From positions 186,001-250,000 of the forward strand of contig NZ_JAJOYX010000003.1 in the NCBI RefSeq assembly GCF_022565915.1: a DNA stretch of 64,000 nt. The letters run 5' to 3'. This DNA comes from Nesterenkonia sp. LB17. Lineage in GTDB: Bacteria; Actinomycetota; Actinomycetes; Actinomycetales; Micrococcaceae. Positions 1 through 9,016 of the stretch are shown here, piece after piece. Position 1 is the first letter of the stretch. Every line of letters begins with the position of its first letter. The position numbers and the translations under genes are program-made. The notes beneath the pieces are model-generated. The model made no database searches, was not told the DNA's origin, and saw only the letters and a program-made list of their open reading frames with translations.

Positions 1-232
1 TGAAGTCCGGCGCGTCGGGGTCGATCAGATGCACCGCGAACGCCACGACCGACGCCGCGAGCGCCTTCGGCTGCTCACCGATCGCCTGGTTCGCCCGGTT
101 GAACACGTTGAACAGCTCGGGGTGGGCCTCGAACATGTCCGCGTAGAAGAGCGTGCTGATGGCTTCGGCATGCTCGGCGACGACGCCCGCAGTCTGCTCG
201 ACGACGTCGGTGGACTCTGGAGACAGTCTCAT
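1..232 (-). CDS. hmp: Flavohemoprotein / nitric oxide dioxygenase, N-terminal globin part (cut by window edge)
   Basis: The reverse strand reads from ATG at 232 to the window edge without a stop, giving 77 residues that match the globin domain of flavohemoproteins: MRLSPESTDVV at the start, then TLFYADMFEAHPELFNVFNR and ANQAIGEQPKALA. The tyrosine of LFYADMF is in the place of the B10 tyrosine that binds ligand in this family. The full enzyme is a cytoplasmic globin fused to an FAD/NAD reductase module that oxidises NO to nitrate; the reductase part lies outside the window. AGAGAGG sits a few bases before the ATG. The ATG overlaps the stop of a 35-codon open frame (ATGA), so translation may be coupled. 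A single-domain globin cannot be excluded because the C-terminus is not visible. Confidence 0.85.
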   Translation of the reverse strand, partial: MRLSPESTDVVEQTAGVVAEHAEAISTLFYADMFEAHPELFNVFNRANQAIGEQPKALAASVVAFAVHLIDPDAPDF

Positions 233-336
233 CGGGTGGCCTCTCTCTGGTTCTTCGCCACCAGGAACCGGGTGGACTCTTCGATGGTCTCGCACTGCCT
301 CCTCGTGGCGTAGGCGGTTTCACCGCGTTTATTCAT
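229..336 (-). CDS. Possible 35-residue ORF overlapping the hmp start
   Basis: A short open frame runs from ATG at 336 to a TGA at 229-231 that shares bases with the hmp ATG (ATGA). The product starts MNKRGETAYATRRQ and ends LVAKNQREATR; it is basic and hydrophilic, with no signal peptide or membrane segment. The stop/start overlap is the type seen in coupled gene pairs in this genome. The upstream ribosome site is weak (AAGG) and I do not recognise the protein. It could equally be a chance open frame in the hmp leader. No NsrR- or Crp-type site was recognised in 233-449. Confidence 0.3.
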   Translation of the reverse strand: MNKRGETAYATRRQCETIEESTRFLVAKNQREATR

Positions 337-449
337 CGGCCTTGCCTGCAGGCGCGTCTCGGCATCTATCACCCCACGGGCACCTACTGTGGTGCGGGAG
401 CCGCGCTCTCCGCACGGGTCTCTCGCCCGCACCAGATGAGGTTCAATCG

Positions 450-1427
450 ATGTCGCAGCGCTTCCCGGGGCAATACCCCCTGCCCAGCAACCCTCCTGGC
501 GTGGGTGCAGAGAAGCTCACGGCCTGGCAGAAGTTCCAGCGCTGGCCGATCATCCTCCGCATTGCGACCATCGGCTGTGGCGGATTCATCGCGCTGTTCG
601 TTCTGCTGATGATCATCGGCCTCGTCGCATTCATGGTGAACCCCAACGAGGTTGAAGAACGCGCCGCCGCGACGGAGGAGCAGGAGCTCGTCGTCGAGGA
701 GTCTGAGGACCCTGCGGAACCTGAGGAGACCGACGAGCCTTCGGAGGAGCCCTCCAAGTCCGAGACGCCCTCGACATCTCCGACTCCGACCCCAAGTCCG
801 ACGCCGACTCCGACGCCCACCCCCACCCCGACGCCCACTCCGACGCCCACCCCCACCGCTGATCCGAACGAGCACACCGCCGTCGTCGTGCGCATCATCG
901 ACGGAGACACCGTGGAGCTGGACTCCGGGGACACTGTCAGGGTGAGCGGGATTGACACTCCTGAACGTGGCGAGTGCCATTTCGACACCGCATCCACCCG
1001 GATGAGCGAGCTGGTGCTGGGCAGGACCGTCACACTGACCCGCGATGGTGAGGACACCGATCGCTATGACCGAATCCTGCGCTACGTGGACGTCGGAGGG
1101 ACCGACGCGGGCAGGACCCTGATCGAGGAGGGCCTCGCGGTCGCCCGGTATGACTCCCGGGACGGCTATGGCTTCCACACCCGGGAACCGGGTTACATCG
1201 CGGCCGACGACGGCGCCCCGCTGCAGACCTGCGCCCCCGAGCCCGCCCCGGTTCCACCGCCGGGCCAGCAGGGCGGGAACTGCGATCCCAACTACACGCC
1301 CTGCATCCCGGTCTACCCGCCGGACATCAACTGTGGCGATCTGGACTTCCCGGTCCGAGTCATCGGTGCCGACCCGCATGGCCTGGACGGCGATGGCGAC
1401 GGTTATGGATGCGAGGCCAACGGCTGA
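450..1427 (+). CDS. Membrane-anchored thermonuclease (SNase) family protein with Pro-Thr linker and excalibur domain
   Basis: A 325-residue surface nuclease-like protein. It has a short cytoplasmic N-terminus, one membrane segment at about 33-63, an acidic stretch, then a low-complexity Thr-Pro linker at about 107-137. The SNase domain starts near 143: IIDGDTVEL and RVSGIDTPE supply the acidic and arginine positions of staphylococcal nuclease, and DRYDRILRYV the distal arginine. The last 30 residues (NCGDLDF to DGDGDGYGCE) form an excalibur calcium-binding motif, commonly found with SNase domains. The family hydrolyses DNA and RNA with Ca2+; the anchor places this one outside the cell. The ATG at 450 was preferred over longer reads because a GAGG lies just upstream and the earlier frame looks non-coding. 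Confidence 0.85.
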   Translation: MSQRFPGQYPLPSNPPGVGAEKLTAWQKFQRWPIILRIATIGCGGFIALFVLLMIIGLVAFMVNPNEVEERAAATEEQELVVEESEDPAEPEETDEPSEEPSKSETPSTSPTPTPSPTPTPTPTPTPTPTPTPTPTADPNEHTAVVVRIIDGDTVELDSGDTVRVSGIDTPERGECHFDTASTRMSELVLGRTVTLTRDGEDTDRYDRILRYVDVGGTDAGRTLIEEGLAVARYDSRDGYGFHTREPGYIAADDGAPLQTCAPEPAPVPPPGQQGGNCDPNYTPCIPVYPPDINCGDLDFPVRVIGADPHGLDGDGDGYGCEANG

Positions 1428-1444
1428 GGCGCTATCGTGCTGTC

Positions 1445-1702
1445 ATGGCGAAAAGCTCCAGGTCCAGCGAGTATGAACGCGTGGAACACTTCACCGCTGA
1501 TCCATCCACCGTCGAGTGGGCCTCCAGCGGCAAGTTCTGGACCAGCTGGCAGAGTGCGGTCGCGATCATGGGCATCCCGCTCATCGCCTGGATGTACCTC
1601 GCGCCGTCTGACCTCCAGCTGAGCCCCGGCTGGTATCTGGTCTCTTGGCTGGCGATCTTCGTGGTCGCCACCGCGGCAGGCCGCATCCGCCGCCGCCTAT
1701 GA
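1445..1702 (+). CDS. Small two-helix membrane protein, unknown function
   Basis: An 85-residue protein starting MAKSSRSSEYERVEHF. After a hydrophilic N-terminus of about 38 residues there are two hydrophobic segments (SAVAIMGIPLIAWMYLA and WYLVSWLAIFVVATAA) and a short basic tail, GRIRRRL, which favours a cytoplasmic C-terminus. It starts 17 bases after the nuclease gene in the same direction and could be co-transcribed with it. I do not recognise the family and assign no function. Confidence 0.6.
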   Translation: MAKSSRSSEYERVEHFTADPSTVEWASSGKFWTSWQSAVAIMGIPLIAWMYLAPSDLQLSPGWYLVSWLAIFVVATAAGRIRRRL

Positions 1703-1756
1703 AACATCACGAAGCCTGAGGGAAGTCAGACCCTGGGAACTTCCAAGATCTGAGCG

Positions 1757-2230
1757 TCAGCCTCGACGCATCGGCACGTGGGGAATCCCGTCTTCCAGGA
1801 ACTGCTCCCCGGACCGGACGAAGCCGAAGGCCTCATACCAGCCCTGCAGCGGCGCCTGGGCGTCGAGCACGACCTGCGATTCAGCTGACTGCCCGGCGCA
1901 GAACTCCAGCGCGCGCTTCATCAGCTCACGGGCCACCCCGGTCCCGCGCGCGTCAGGGGCCGCCACCACACGCCCGATCCGGAAGCCCGCCAGCTCGTGG
2001 AGGATCCGCAGCGTGGCGGTGGGTGCGGCGGCGTCGTCTCCGGACTCCTCGCCCGAGGTGCCGTTGACCGCCCAGAACATCACCGCACCGGGCTCCACGT
2101 CTCGACCGTCGAGCTCCGGGTACGGGCACTGCTGCTCGACCACGAAGGCATCGGTGCGCAGCTTCAGGATGAGGTAGAGCGAGACGGGATCCATCTGGGC
2201 CACGGGGGCAGCGTGAAACTGAGCAGGCAT
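1757..2230 (-). CDS. GNAT family N-acetyltransferase (ElaA-like)
   Basis: A 157-residue acetyltransferase of the ElaA type. It contains LRTDAFVVEQQCPYPELDGRD near 25, where ElaA proteins carry the same RxxVFvvEQ-CpY-e-DG pattern, and the acetyl-CoA binding loop VVAAPDARGTGVARELM at about 89-105. The C-terminal LQGWYEAFGFVRSGEQFLEDGIPH is typical of the family. ElaA proteins are cytoplasmic and their substrate is generally unknown. The ATG at 2230 was chosen because GGATGGAG lies directly in front of it; an ATG at 2239 would add three residues. The gene is divergent from rlmH with only 36 bases between the starts, so the promoters must overlap. Confidence 0.8.
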   Translation of the reverse strand: MPAQFHAAPVAQMDPVSLYLILKLRTDAFVVEQQCPYPELDGRDVEPGAVMFWAVNGTSGEESGDDAAAPTATLRILHELAGFRIGRVVAAPDARGTGVARELMKRALEFCAGQSAESQVVLDAQAPLQGWYEAFGFVRSGEQFLEDGIPHVPMRRG

Positions 2231-2266
2231 GGGCTCCATCCTAGGCTTGCCGGTAGTCTCAGACCC

Positions 2267-2725
2267 ATGAGCATCACTGCCCTGGCCATCGGCAAGAAGC
2301 ATGAGAAGTGGGCCGCGGAGGGGATCGAGCGCTACACCAGGCGGCTCCGCAAGCCGTATGACCTGGACTGGAAGCTGCTTCCGCATTCCTCCCGCGAGCA
2401 TGATGCAGCCCGCCAGGAGGAGTCCGAACGGATCCTCGCCGCGCTGAAGACCAAGGATCACGTCATCCTGCTCGATGAGCGCGGCAAGAACATCAGCTCG
2501 ACGGGCCTGGCCGAGCATCTCCAGGCCAGCTTCGACAATGGGCAGCACGTCGTGGTGATCATCGGCGGGGCCTATGGTGTCACCGATGAGCTGCAGCACC
2601 GCGCCGACTTCGTCTGGTCGCTCTCCAAGCTCGTCTTCCCGCACCAGCTGGTCCGGATGCTGCTCGCCGAGCAGGTCTACCGCGCCCAGGAGATCTCCGG
2701 AGGGCGGGCGTATCACCATGTCTGA
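2267..2725 (+). CDS. rlmH: 23S rRNA (pseudouridine1915-N3)-methyltransferase RlmH
   Basis: A 152-residue SPOUT-fold methyltransferase, the usual length of RlmH. It methylates N3 of pseudouridine 1915 in helix 69 of 23S rRNA using S-adenosylmethionine. The knot region shows HVILLDERGKNISS, VVVIIGGAYGVTDEL and the C-terminal QVYRAQEISGGRAYHH, all diagnostic. The start is the ATG at 2267. The last eight bases overlap the start of the next gene, so the two are probably translated together. Confidence 0.95.
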   Translation: MSITALAIGKKHEKWAAEGIERYTRRLRKPYDLDWKLLPHSSREHDAARQEESERILAALKTKDHVILLDERGKNISSTGLAEHLQASFDNGQHVVVIIGGAYGVTDELQHRADFVWSLSKLVFPHQLVRMLLAEQVYRAQEISGGRAYHHV

Positions 2726-3434
2726 GCGGTCTGCACCCGCCGCGGAGCCTTCCCCCGAACCCGCGGCGGCCGCAGCCTCGGAGACCACCCGACCCGTTGT
2801 CGGCATCCTCGGGGCCGGCCGAGCCGGCACCGCCTTCGCCCGGGCCCTGCTGCGCGCCGGGGTCGCTGTGGACATCGCCTCCACCCGCCCGCCCCGAGCG
2901 CTGCAGCATCACCTCAAGATCTACGCCCCCGGTGCAGTCCCGGTGGTAGGTGCGGACATCGCCGCGCGTGCCCGGGATTCCAGCGGGATCGTCATCCTCG
3001 CGGTCCCGCAGGAGGAGCTCGATGAGGTGGACCCGGACTGGGTGGTCGGCACCGTGCTGATCGACGCGACCAACACCTGGCAGGACGAGCTGCTCCCGTG
3101 CTGGCTGCAGGCCGCGGTGGATGAACAGCTGCCCACCTCCATGGCACTGGCCGGACGGTTCGGCTCCGCGCGGGTGATCAAGGCGCTGAACCACATCGCC
3201 CACGCCGATATCGACGACGCCGCCCGGCCCGCCGCCGAGCTGTCCCAGCGCCGAGCGCTCGCCGTCGCCGGAGATGACGACGCCGCCCGCGGACTGGTCA
3301 TGGGACTGCTGGACCGCATCGGTTTCGATCCGGTCTCCCTCGGCGCGCTGGCCGCGGGACGGATCATGGAGCCCGACGGGCCGCTGTTCAACCGCCCGCT
3401 GCGCCGCGAGGACATCCTGCGCTTCGCCCGCTGA
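2718..3434 (+). CDS. NAD(P)-binding Rossmann-fold protein (F420-dependent NADP oxidoreductase-like)
   Basis: A 238-residue protein with an Ala/Pro-rich N-terminus of about 25 residues and then a dinucleotide-binding motif, VGILGAGRAGTAFARALLRAG. Further along come VILAVPQEEL and VLIDATNTW, in the order seen in NADP oxidoreductases that belong to the coenzyme F420-dependent family; LPTSMALAGRFGSARVIKALNHI matches the region joining the two halves. No F420-specific residue can be confirmed by eye, so the cofactor and substrate stay open. The start ATG at 2718 overlaps the rlmH stop by eight bases, implying coupling. Confidence 0.7.
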   Translation: MSERSAPAAEPSPEPAAAAASETTRPVVGILGAGRAGTAFARALLRAGVAVDIASTRPPRALQHHLKIYAPGAVPVVGADIAARARDSSGIVILAVPQEELDEVDPDWVVGTVLIDATNTWQDELLPCWLQAAVDEQLPTSMALAGRFGSARVIKALNHIAHADIDDAARPAAELSQRRALAVAGDDDAARGLVMGLLDRIGFDPVSLGALAAGRIMEPDGPLFNRPLRREDILRFAR

Positions 3435-3457
3435 GCCGCTGGCCGTGGCGATGAAGA

Positions 3458-3898
3458 TCACCCGGTGCGGCGGGTGACGACCAGGTGCATGTAGTCGATC
3501 AGATCCGCCTCGAGGAACTGCCGCAGCGTGGCCACCCCGCCGCCGATCCGCACGTCAAGGCCTCCGGCGAGATCGCGCGCGTGATCCAGTGCGGAGACCC
3601 GGTCGGTATCCAAGAAATGGAAGGTCGTGCCGCCTGCCATCTCGAGCATCGGCCGCGGGTGGTGGGTCACCACCACCACGGGGGTGTGGAAGACCGGGTC
3701 ATCGCCCCACCAGCCCTTCCATTCCTCATCCGCCCATGGGCCGCGCTGCGGGCCGAACTTGTGTCGTCCCATGATCTCCACACCGATGCTTCGCCCCCAC
3801 CGGCTCGCGAACGCCTCATCGACACCGCGGGACCCTTCGGTCTTGCCATGTAAGCCCATCTCGCGGAAGGTCCGGGTTTCGAACGCCCACTCCATCAA
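3458..3898 (-). pseudogene. Remnant of a RibD/DHFR-like reductase, truncated at both ends
   Basis: The longest open frame on this strand encodes 146 residues matching only the middle of the RibD C-terminal-domain (dihydrofolate reductase-like) family: MEWAFETRTFRE, GVEIMGRHKFGPQRGPW, HTPVVVVTHHPRPMLEMAGG and DVRIGGGVATLRQFLEADLID. Family members are about 190-200 residues and begin with a strand plus SLDGF-type motif; that is missing here, and an in-frame TGA lies about a dozen codons before the first possible start. The C-terminus stops at MHLVVTRRTG, where relatives continue with PVLLG and another 40 residues. Loss of both ends suggests a decaying gene. A short functional variant is possible but unlikely. 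Confidence 0.7.
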
Positions 3899-4035
3899 CC
3901 GCGGCGTCTGACGGATCGTCGGCGTTTCGCGTCAGAATGACGACTCCGGCGAGCGCGCATTCCACCTCATCCCGCCCGATTCATGAGGGGTGAGATGCGT
4001 CTATGGATGTCCGTGGCGGCCTCTAGAGTAAGACC

Positions 4036-7000
4036 ATGACCGCCCTGGAACCTTTCACCGAGCCGACCCGGCGCTGGTTCCAAGCATCCTTCGGTGCACC
4101 CACCGCCGCGCAGGCTGGCGCCTGGGCTGCCGTGGCGCAGGGCAAGAACGCGCTTGTGGTCGCGCCCACCGGCTCGGGCAAGACGCTCTCGGCCTTCCTC
4201 TGGTCGATCGACCAACTCTTCGCCGCACCCACCGCGGGCACCTCGGTGCTCTACATCTCGCCTCTGAAGGCGCTCGGCGTGGACATCGAACGCAACCTGC
4301 GCAGCCCGCTGGTCGGGATCGCGCACACCGCCCGCCGCCTCGCCGCCGAGGGCGCCGCGGACGAGCCGCCGGAGATCACCGTCGGGGTGCGCACCGGCGA
4401 CTCCACGCCCAAGGAGCGTCGGGACCTGGTTCGGAAGCCCCCGCAGATCCTGATCACCACCCCGGAATCGCTCTACCTGATGCTCACCTCCCAGGCCCGG
4501 AGCACGCTGACCGGGATCAAGACCGTGATCATCGATGAGGTCCACGCCCTGGCCGGCACCAAGCGCGGCGCCCATCTGGCGGTCTCGCTGGAGCGGCTGA
4601 ACAACCTGCTGGCAGCCCCGGCCCAGCGGATCGGGCTCTCCGCCACGGTGGAACCCCGCGAGGAGGTGGCCCGCTTCCTGGGCGGCTCGGCGACGGTGGA
4701 GATCGTCGCACCGAAGTCGGAGAAGAAATGGGACATCACCGTCTCGGTCCCGGTGGAGGACCTGGCCTCCCCCAGCACCGCCCCGCCCGAGAGCGCGACC
4801 CCGTTCCCCGCCGCCTCGAACGGCAGCGGAAACCCCGACGCCGCGGCCGGCATCCCTGCGCGCACTCCTGCAATCGACTTCCCGCCCGACGACGCGCTGC
4901 TCAGCGACCAGCCGCTGCAGCCCAGCATCTGGCCGCACGTGGAGCACCGGGTCGTGGATCTGGTCACCGAGAACCGCTCCACCATCGTGTTCGTGAACTC
5001 TCGTCGGCTCGCGGAGAAGCTCACCGGGCGGATCAACGAGATCTGGTCCGAACGCCAGCCCCCCACCGCTCGGAACACCGACGACGCCGCCGCATCCGCC
5101 CCCGGGGATGACGGGGACGCGGGCGAGCCCGCACCGCTGGCCCGTTCACACCACGGCTCGGTCTCGAAGGAACAGCGCAAGCTCACCGAAGAGGCGCTGA
5201 AATCAGGCCAGCTGCGCTGTGTGGTCGCCACCTCCTCCCTCGAGCTCGGCATCGACATGGGCGCCGTGGACCTGGTCATCCAGGTGGAGGCCCCCTTCGC
5301 GGTCTCCGCCGGGCTCCAGCGCATCGGCCGGGCCGGGCACCAGGTGGGTGAGGTCTCGGTCGGCTGGTTCTTCCCCAAGCACCGCGGGGACCTGGTGAGC
5401 ACCGCCGTGATCGTCGAGCGGATGCTCGCCGGGCAGATCGAGGCCCTGCACATCCCGCGCAACCCGCTGGATATCCTTGCCCAGCAGACGGTGGCCGCCG
5501 CCGCGATGGACCCGCTGGATGTGGAGTCCTGGTTCGAGACGCTGCGCCGCAGCGCCCCCTTCGCCACGCTGCCGCGCTCGGCCTATGAGGCCACCCTGGA
5601 CCTGCTCGCCGGCAAATACCCCTCCGACCGGTTCGCCGAGCTGCGCCCCCGAGTGATCTGGGACCGCGACGCGGGCACGATCAGCGGGCGCCCCGGCGCA
5701 CAGCGGATCGCGGTCACCTCCGGCGGCACCATTCCCGACCGCGGGCTCTTCGGGGTCTACCTCGCCGGCGGAGAAGACTCCGGATCGGCCCGCTCCGGCG
5801 GCCGCCGGGTCGGTGAGCTCGATGAAGAGATGGTCTACGAGTCCCGGGTCGGCGACGTCTTCGCGCTGGGCGCCACCAGCTGGCGGATCCAGGAGATCAC
5901 CTTCGACCGGGTGCTCGTCGTCCCGGCCTTCGGGCAGCCCGCCTCGCTGCCCTTCTGGCGCGGCGACGGCTTCGGCCGTCCCGCCGAGCTCGGCCGCGCG
6001 CTGGGCCGGTTCACCCGGGAGGTCCACGCCGGCGCCGCAGAGCCCACCGCCGAGCGGCTCACCGCGCTGGGCATGGACACCTGGGCGCAGCAGAACCTGC
6101 TGCGCTACTTCACCGAACAGCAGGAGGCCGCCGGGGTGCTCCCCAGCGACACCACCCTGGTGGTGGAACAGACCAAGGACGAGCTCGGTGACTGGCGGAT
6201 CGTGCTGCTCTCGCCCTACGGACTGCAGGTCCACGCCCCCTGGGCGCTGGCGGTCGGTGAACGCCTGCACGACCGGTTCGGCCTCGACGGCTCGGCCATG
6301 GCCAGCGACGACGGGATCGTGCTGCGCGTCCCGATGATGGATGAAGACCCGCCCGGCGCGGAGCTCTTCGTCTTCGACCCCGACGAGCTTGAGGATCTGG
6401 TCACCGGCCAGGTCAGCTCCTCTGCGCTGTTCGCCGGCCGGTTCCGCGAGGCAGCCGCCCGGGCCCTGCTGCTGCCCAAGCAGAACCCCGGACAGCGCAC
6501 TCCGCTGTGGCAGCAGCGCCAACGATCCTCCCAGCTGCTGGAGGTCGCCTCGGGCTACCCTGACTTCCCGGTGATCATGGAGGCCATGCGGGAGGTCCTG
6601 CAGGACGTCTACGACATGCCGGCCCTGCTGGAGCTGCTGCGCAGCATCACCCAGCGCAGGCTCAAGATCGTGGAGACGACCACCTCGAAGCCCTCCCCCT
6701 TCGCCCAGTCCATCCTCTTCGGCTACATCGCGCAGTTCCTCTACGAGGGGGACTCCCCGCTGGCCGAACGCCGGGCCGCCGCGCTCTCGGTGGACCCGGC
6801 CCTGCTGGGTGAGCTGCTGGGCCGGGTGGAGCTGCGTGAGTTCCTCGACGCCGCGATCATCGCCGACTCCGAGGCCTACGCCCAGCGGCTGCTCCCCTCC
6901 CGGCACCTGCGCGGCGAAGAGGGCGTCGCAGACCTGCTGCGCCTGCTCGGCCCGCTGACCGAAGAGCAGCTCGCCGCCCGGCTCGAAGACGGTGAGCCCG

Positions 7001-8931
7001 CGAAGCACCATGCCGAGGCCCTGGTCTCGAATCAGCGCGCCTTCCGGGTGATGTGGCGCACCGGCACCTCTCCAGAGTCCGGCGCCGACGGCGAGCAGGA
7101 TCAGGTTGAGGAGCGCTACGCCGCGATCGAGGACGCCTCACGGCTGCGCGACGGTCTGGGCACACCCATCCCGGTCGGCATCCCCTACGCCTTCCTGGAC
7201 CCGGTCGAGGATCCGCTCGGCGATCTCGTCGGGCGCTATGCCCGCACCCACGGACCCTTCCTGGTGGAGGAGGCGGCGGCCGAGCTGGGACTCAGCCGCG
7301 CCGTCGTCGTGGACACGCTGACCCGGCTGGTGCGCGAGCACCGGGTGGTGGAGGGACTGTTCCGACCCGACCGGGTGATCCCCGCCGATGCCCGGCCCGG
7401 CACGGTGGAGTACTGCGATGCCGAGATGCTGCGCAGGATCCGACGCCGCTCCCTGGCCGCCCTGCGCGCCCAGGTGGAGCCGGTGCCCACCCCCGCCTAC
7501 GCCCAGTTCCTGCTCGAATGGCAGGGCATCACCGCGGCCCGCGGGAAAGGCTCCTCCTCCTCGGGGGTCTCCGCCGTGGCGGAATCGCTGGCCCAGCTCT
7601 CCGGTGCAGCCGCGCCGGCCAGCGCCTGGGAGTCCTATATCCTCCCGGCGCGGATCCCCGACTACCGGCCGGGGATGCTCGACGAGCTGCTCTCCGCCGG
7701 GGAGTTCCTCGCCGTGGGCAAGGGGGCGCTGAGCGGGCATGACGGCTGGCTGGCCTTCTACCCGCGGGAGGACGCCGAGACGCTGCTGAACCAGCCGGGC
7801 AGCACCGGGCTGGGCAGCAACGGAGAAGACTTCACCCCCACCGCGCTGCAGGAGTCGATCCTCGAGATCCTGGCCCGCGGCGGCGCCTGGTTCATCGAGG
7901 CGCTGCACGACCAGCTCGACCCCGACCTCACAGGCTCCCGGGAGAGCACCAAGAACGCGCTCTGGGAGCTGTTCTGGGCGGGACGGGTCGCCCCCGACAG
8001 CTTCGCCGCGCTGCGCAGATTCATGTCCACCGGGACCACCGCGCACAAGAAGCAGCCCACACCGGCGCGACCGAGGCACACCTCACGGCGGATGGCGCTG
8101 CGCCGGGCCACCGAATCACACCGCACCCGGATCGCCGGGAACGCCGCCTCCGGACCCACCGGCGGCGGCGCGGGCGGCCGCTGGCAGCTCGTCCCGAACG
8201 GTTCGGTGGATGCCACCGTCGCCGCGCACACCCGCGCCGAGATCCTGCTGGACCGCTACGGGGTGGTCACCCGCGGCTCGGTGATGTCCGAGCAGCAGTC
8301 AGGTCTGGGCGCCTCCGCAAAGGGCGGCTTCGCGGCGGTCTACAAGGTGCTCTCCGCGGCCGAGGACTCCGGGCAGATCCGGCGCGGATACTTCATCGAA
8401 CAGCTCGGCGCCGCCCAGTTCACCTCCTCGGCGACCATCGATCAGCTGCGCTGGATCTCCGAACGCCTCGAAGACGCCGCCGAACAGGCCGGCGCCGAAT
8501 CAGGCACCGGGACGCCCAGGGCGGGAGCCTCCGGCTCGAGCACATCGGGCGGCGGGAAGAAGCAGGATGCTGCGGTGGTGCTCGCCGCCACCGACCCGGC
8601 GAATCCCTACGGGGCGGCCCTGGACTGGCCGGAGCTGGAGAGCTCCACGCACCGACCTGGACGCAAGGCCGGCGCCGTCGTGGTGCTCTACCGCGGGCGG
8701 CTGGTGCTCTACATGGAGCGCGGAGGCCGCACCCTGCTGCTCTTCACCGAGGACGAATCCACCATGGACCTGATCTCCCGGGCGCTGGTGCCGGCCCTGC
8801 GCGCGGCCAAGACCGGACGGATCGCGGTGGAACGGGTCAACGGAGACCGGATCCTGACCCACCCGCTGGGACAGCTGCTGCGCGACGCCGGCTTCAACTC
8901 CTCGCCCTCCGGGCTGAGATTCGCGCCATGA
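4036..8931 (+). CDS. lhr: Lhr-type ATP-dependent DNA helicase (1631 residues)
   Basis: A very large superfamily 2 helicase of the Lhr family, which in actinobacteria is a DNA-damage-inducible 3'-5' helicase acting on RNA:DNA hybrids. The N-terminal core has the Q-like segment AAQAGAWAAVAQGKN, Walker A APTGSGKT (43-50), Walker B DEVHALAG near 166 and motif III GLSATV. The second RecA domain carries SSLELGIDMGAVDLV and QRIGRAGHQVGEVS. The remaining ~1000 residues form the winged-helix, Lhr-specific and long C-terminal domains. Residues about 240-290 and the ASAPGDDGDAGEPA stretch are disordered insertions. The start follows a weak ribosome site. The gene stands alone. Confidence 0.93.
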   Translation: MTALEPFTEPTRRWFQASFGAPTAAQAGAWAAVAQGKNALVVAPTGSGKTLSAFLWSIDQLFAAPTAGTSVLYISPLKALGVDIERNLRSPLVGIAHTARRLAAEGAADEPPEITVGVRTGDSTPKERRDLVRKPPQILITTPESLYLMLTSQARSTLTGIKTVIIDEVHALAGTKRGAHLAVSLERLNNLLAAPAQRIGLSATVEPREEVARFLGGSATVEIVAPKSEKKWDITVSVPVEDLASPSTAPPESATPFPAASNGSGNPDAAAGIPARTPAIDFPPDDALLSDQPLQPSIWPHVEHRVVDLVTENRSTIVFVNSRRLAEKLTGRINEIWSERQPPTARNTDDAAASAPGDDGDAGEPAPLARSHHGSVSKEQRKLTEEALKSGQLRCVVATSSLELGIDMGAVDLVIQVEAPFAVSAGLQRIGRAGHQVGEVSVGWFFPKHRGDLVSTAVIVERMLAGQIEALHIPRNPLDILAQQTVAAAAMDPLDVESWFETLRRSAPFATLPRSAYEATLDLLAGKYPSDRFAELRPRVIWDRDAGTISGRPGAQRIAVTSGGTIPDRGLFGVYLAGGEDSGSARSGGRRVGELDEEMVYESRVGDVFALGATSWRIQEITFDRVLVVPAFGQPASLPFWRGDGFGRPAELGRALGRFTREVHAGAAEPTAERLTALGMDTWAQQNLLRYFTEQQEAAGVLPSDTTLVVEQTKDELGDWRIVLLSPYGLQVHAPWALAVGERLHDRFGLDGSAMASDDGIVLRVPMMDEDPPGAELFVFDPDELEDLVTGQVSSSALFAGRFREAAARALLLPKQNPGQRTPLWQQRQRSSQLLEVASGYPDFPVIMEAMREVLQDVYDMPALLELLRSITQRRLKIVETTTSKPSPFAQSILFGYIAQFLYEGDSPLAERRAAALSVDPALLGELLGRVELREFLDAAIIADSEAYAQRLLPSRHLRGEEGVADLLRLLGPLTEEQLAARLEDGEPAKHHAEALVSNQRAFRVMWRTGTSPESGADGEQDQVEERYAAIEDASRLRDGLGTPIPVGIPYAFLDPVEDPLGDLVGRYARTHGPFLVEEAAAELGLSRAVVVDTLTRLVREHRVVEGLFRPDRVIPADARPGTVEYCDAEMLRRIRRRSLAALRAQVEPVPTPAYAQFLLEWQGITAARGKGSSSSGVSAVAESLAQLSGAAAPASAWESYILPARIPDYRPGMLDELLSAGEFLAVGKGALSGHDGWLAFYPREDAETLLNQPGSTGLGSNGEDFTPTALQESILEILARGGAWFIEALHDQLDPDLTGSRESTKNALWELFWAGRVAPDSFAALRRFMSTGTTAHKKQPTPARPRHTSRRMALRRATESHRTRIAGNAASGPTGGGAGGRWQLVPNGSVDATVAAHTRAEILLDRYGVVTRGSVMSEQQSGLGASAKGGFAAVYKVLSAAEDSGQIRRGYFIEQLGAAQFTSSATIDQLRWISERLEDAAEQAGAESGTGTPRAGASGSSTSGGGKKQDAAVVLAATDPANPYGAALDWPELESSTHRPGRKAGAVVVLYRGRLVLYMERGGRTLLLFTEDESTMDLISRALVPALRAAKTGRIAVERVNGDRILTHPLGQLLRDAGFNSSPSGLRFAP

Positions 8932-9016
8932 TCACCGCACCGGATCACTGCCATGACGCCTCACCCGCGCAGCGCGCAGTCATAGAGAACACAGGATTTC
9001 CGGCTAGGGTGAAGTC

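Noticed and set aside
775-860. Repeat considered as a CRISPR array
   Set aside because: Period is only a few bases, without spacers, and encodes an in-frame Thr-Pro linker.
5203-7011. 602-codon open frame antisense to lhr
   Set aside because: Shadow of the lhr reading frame, low complexity and no recognisable domain.
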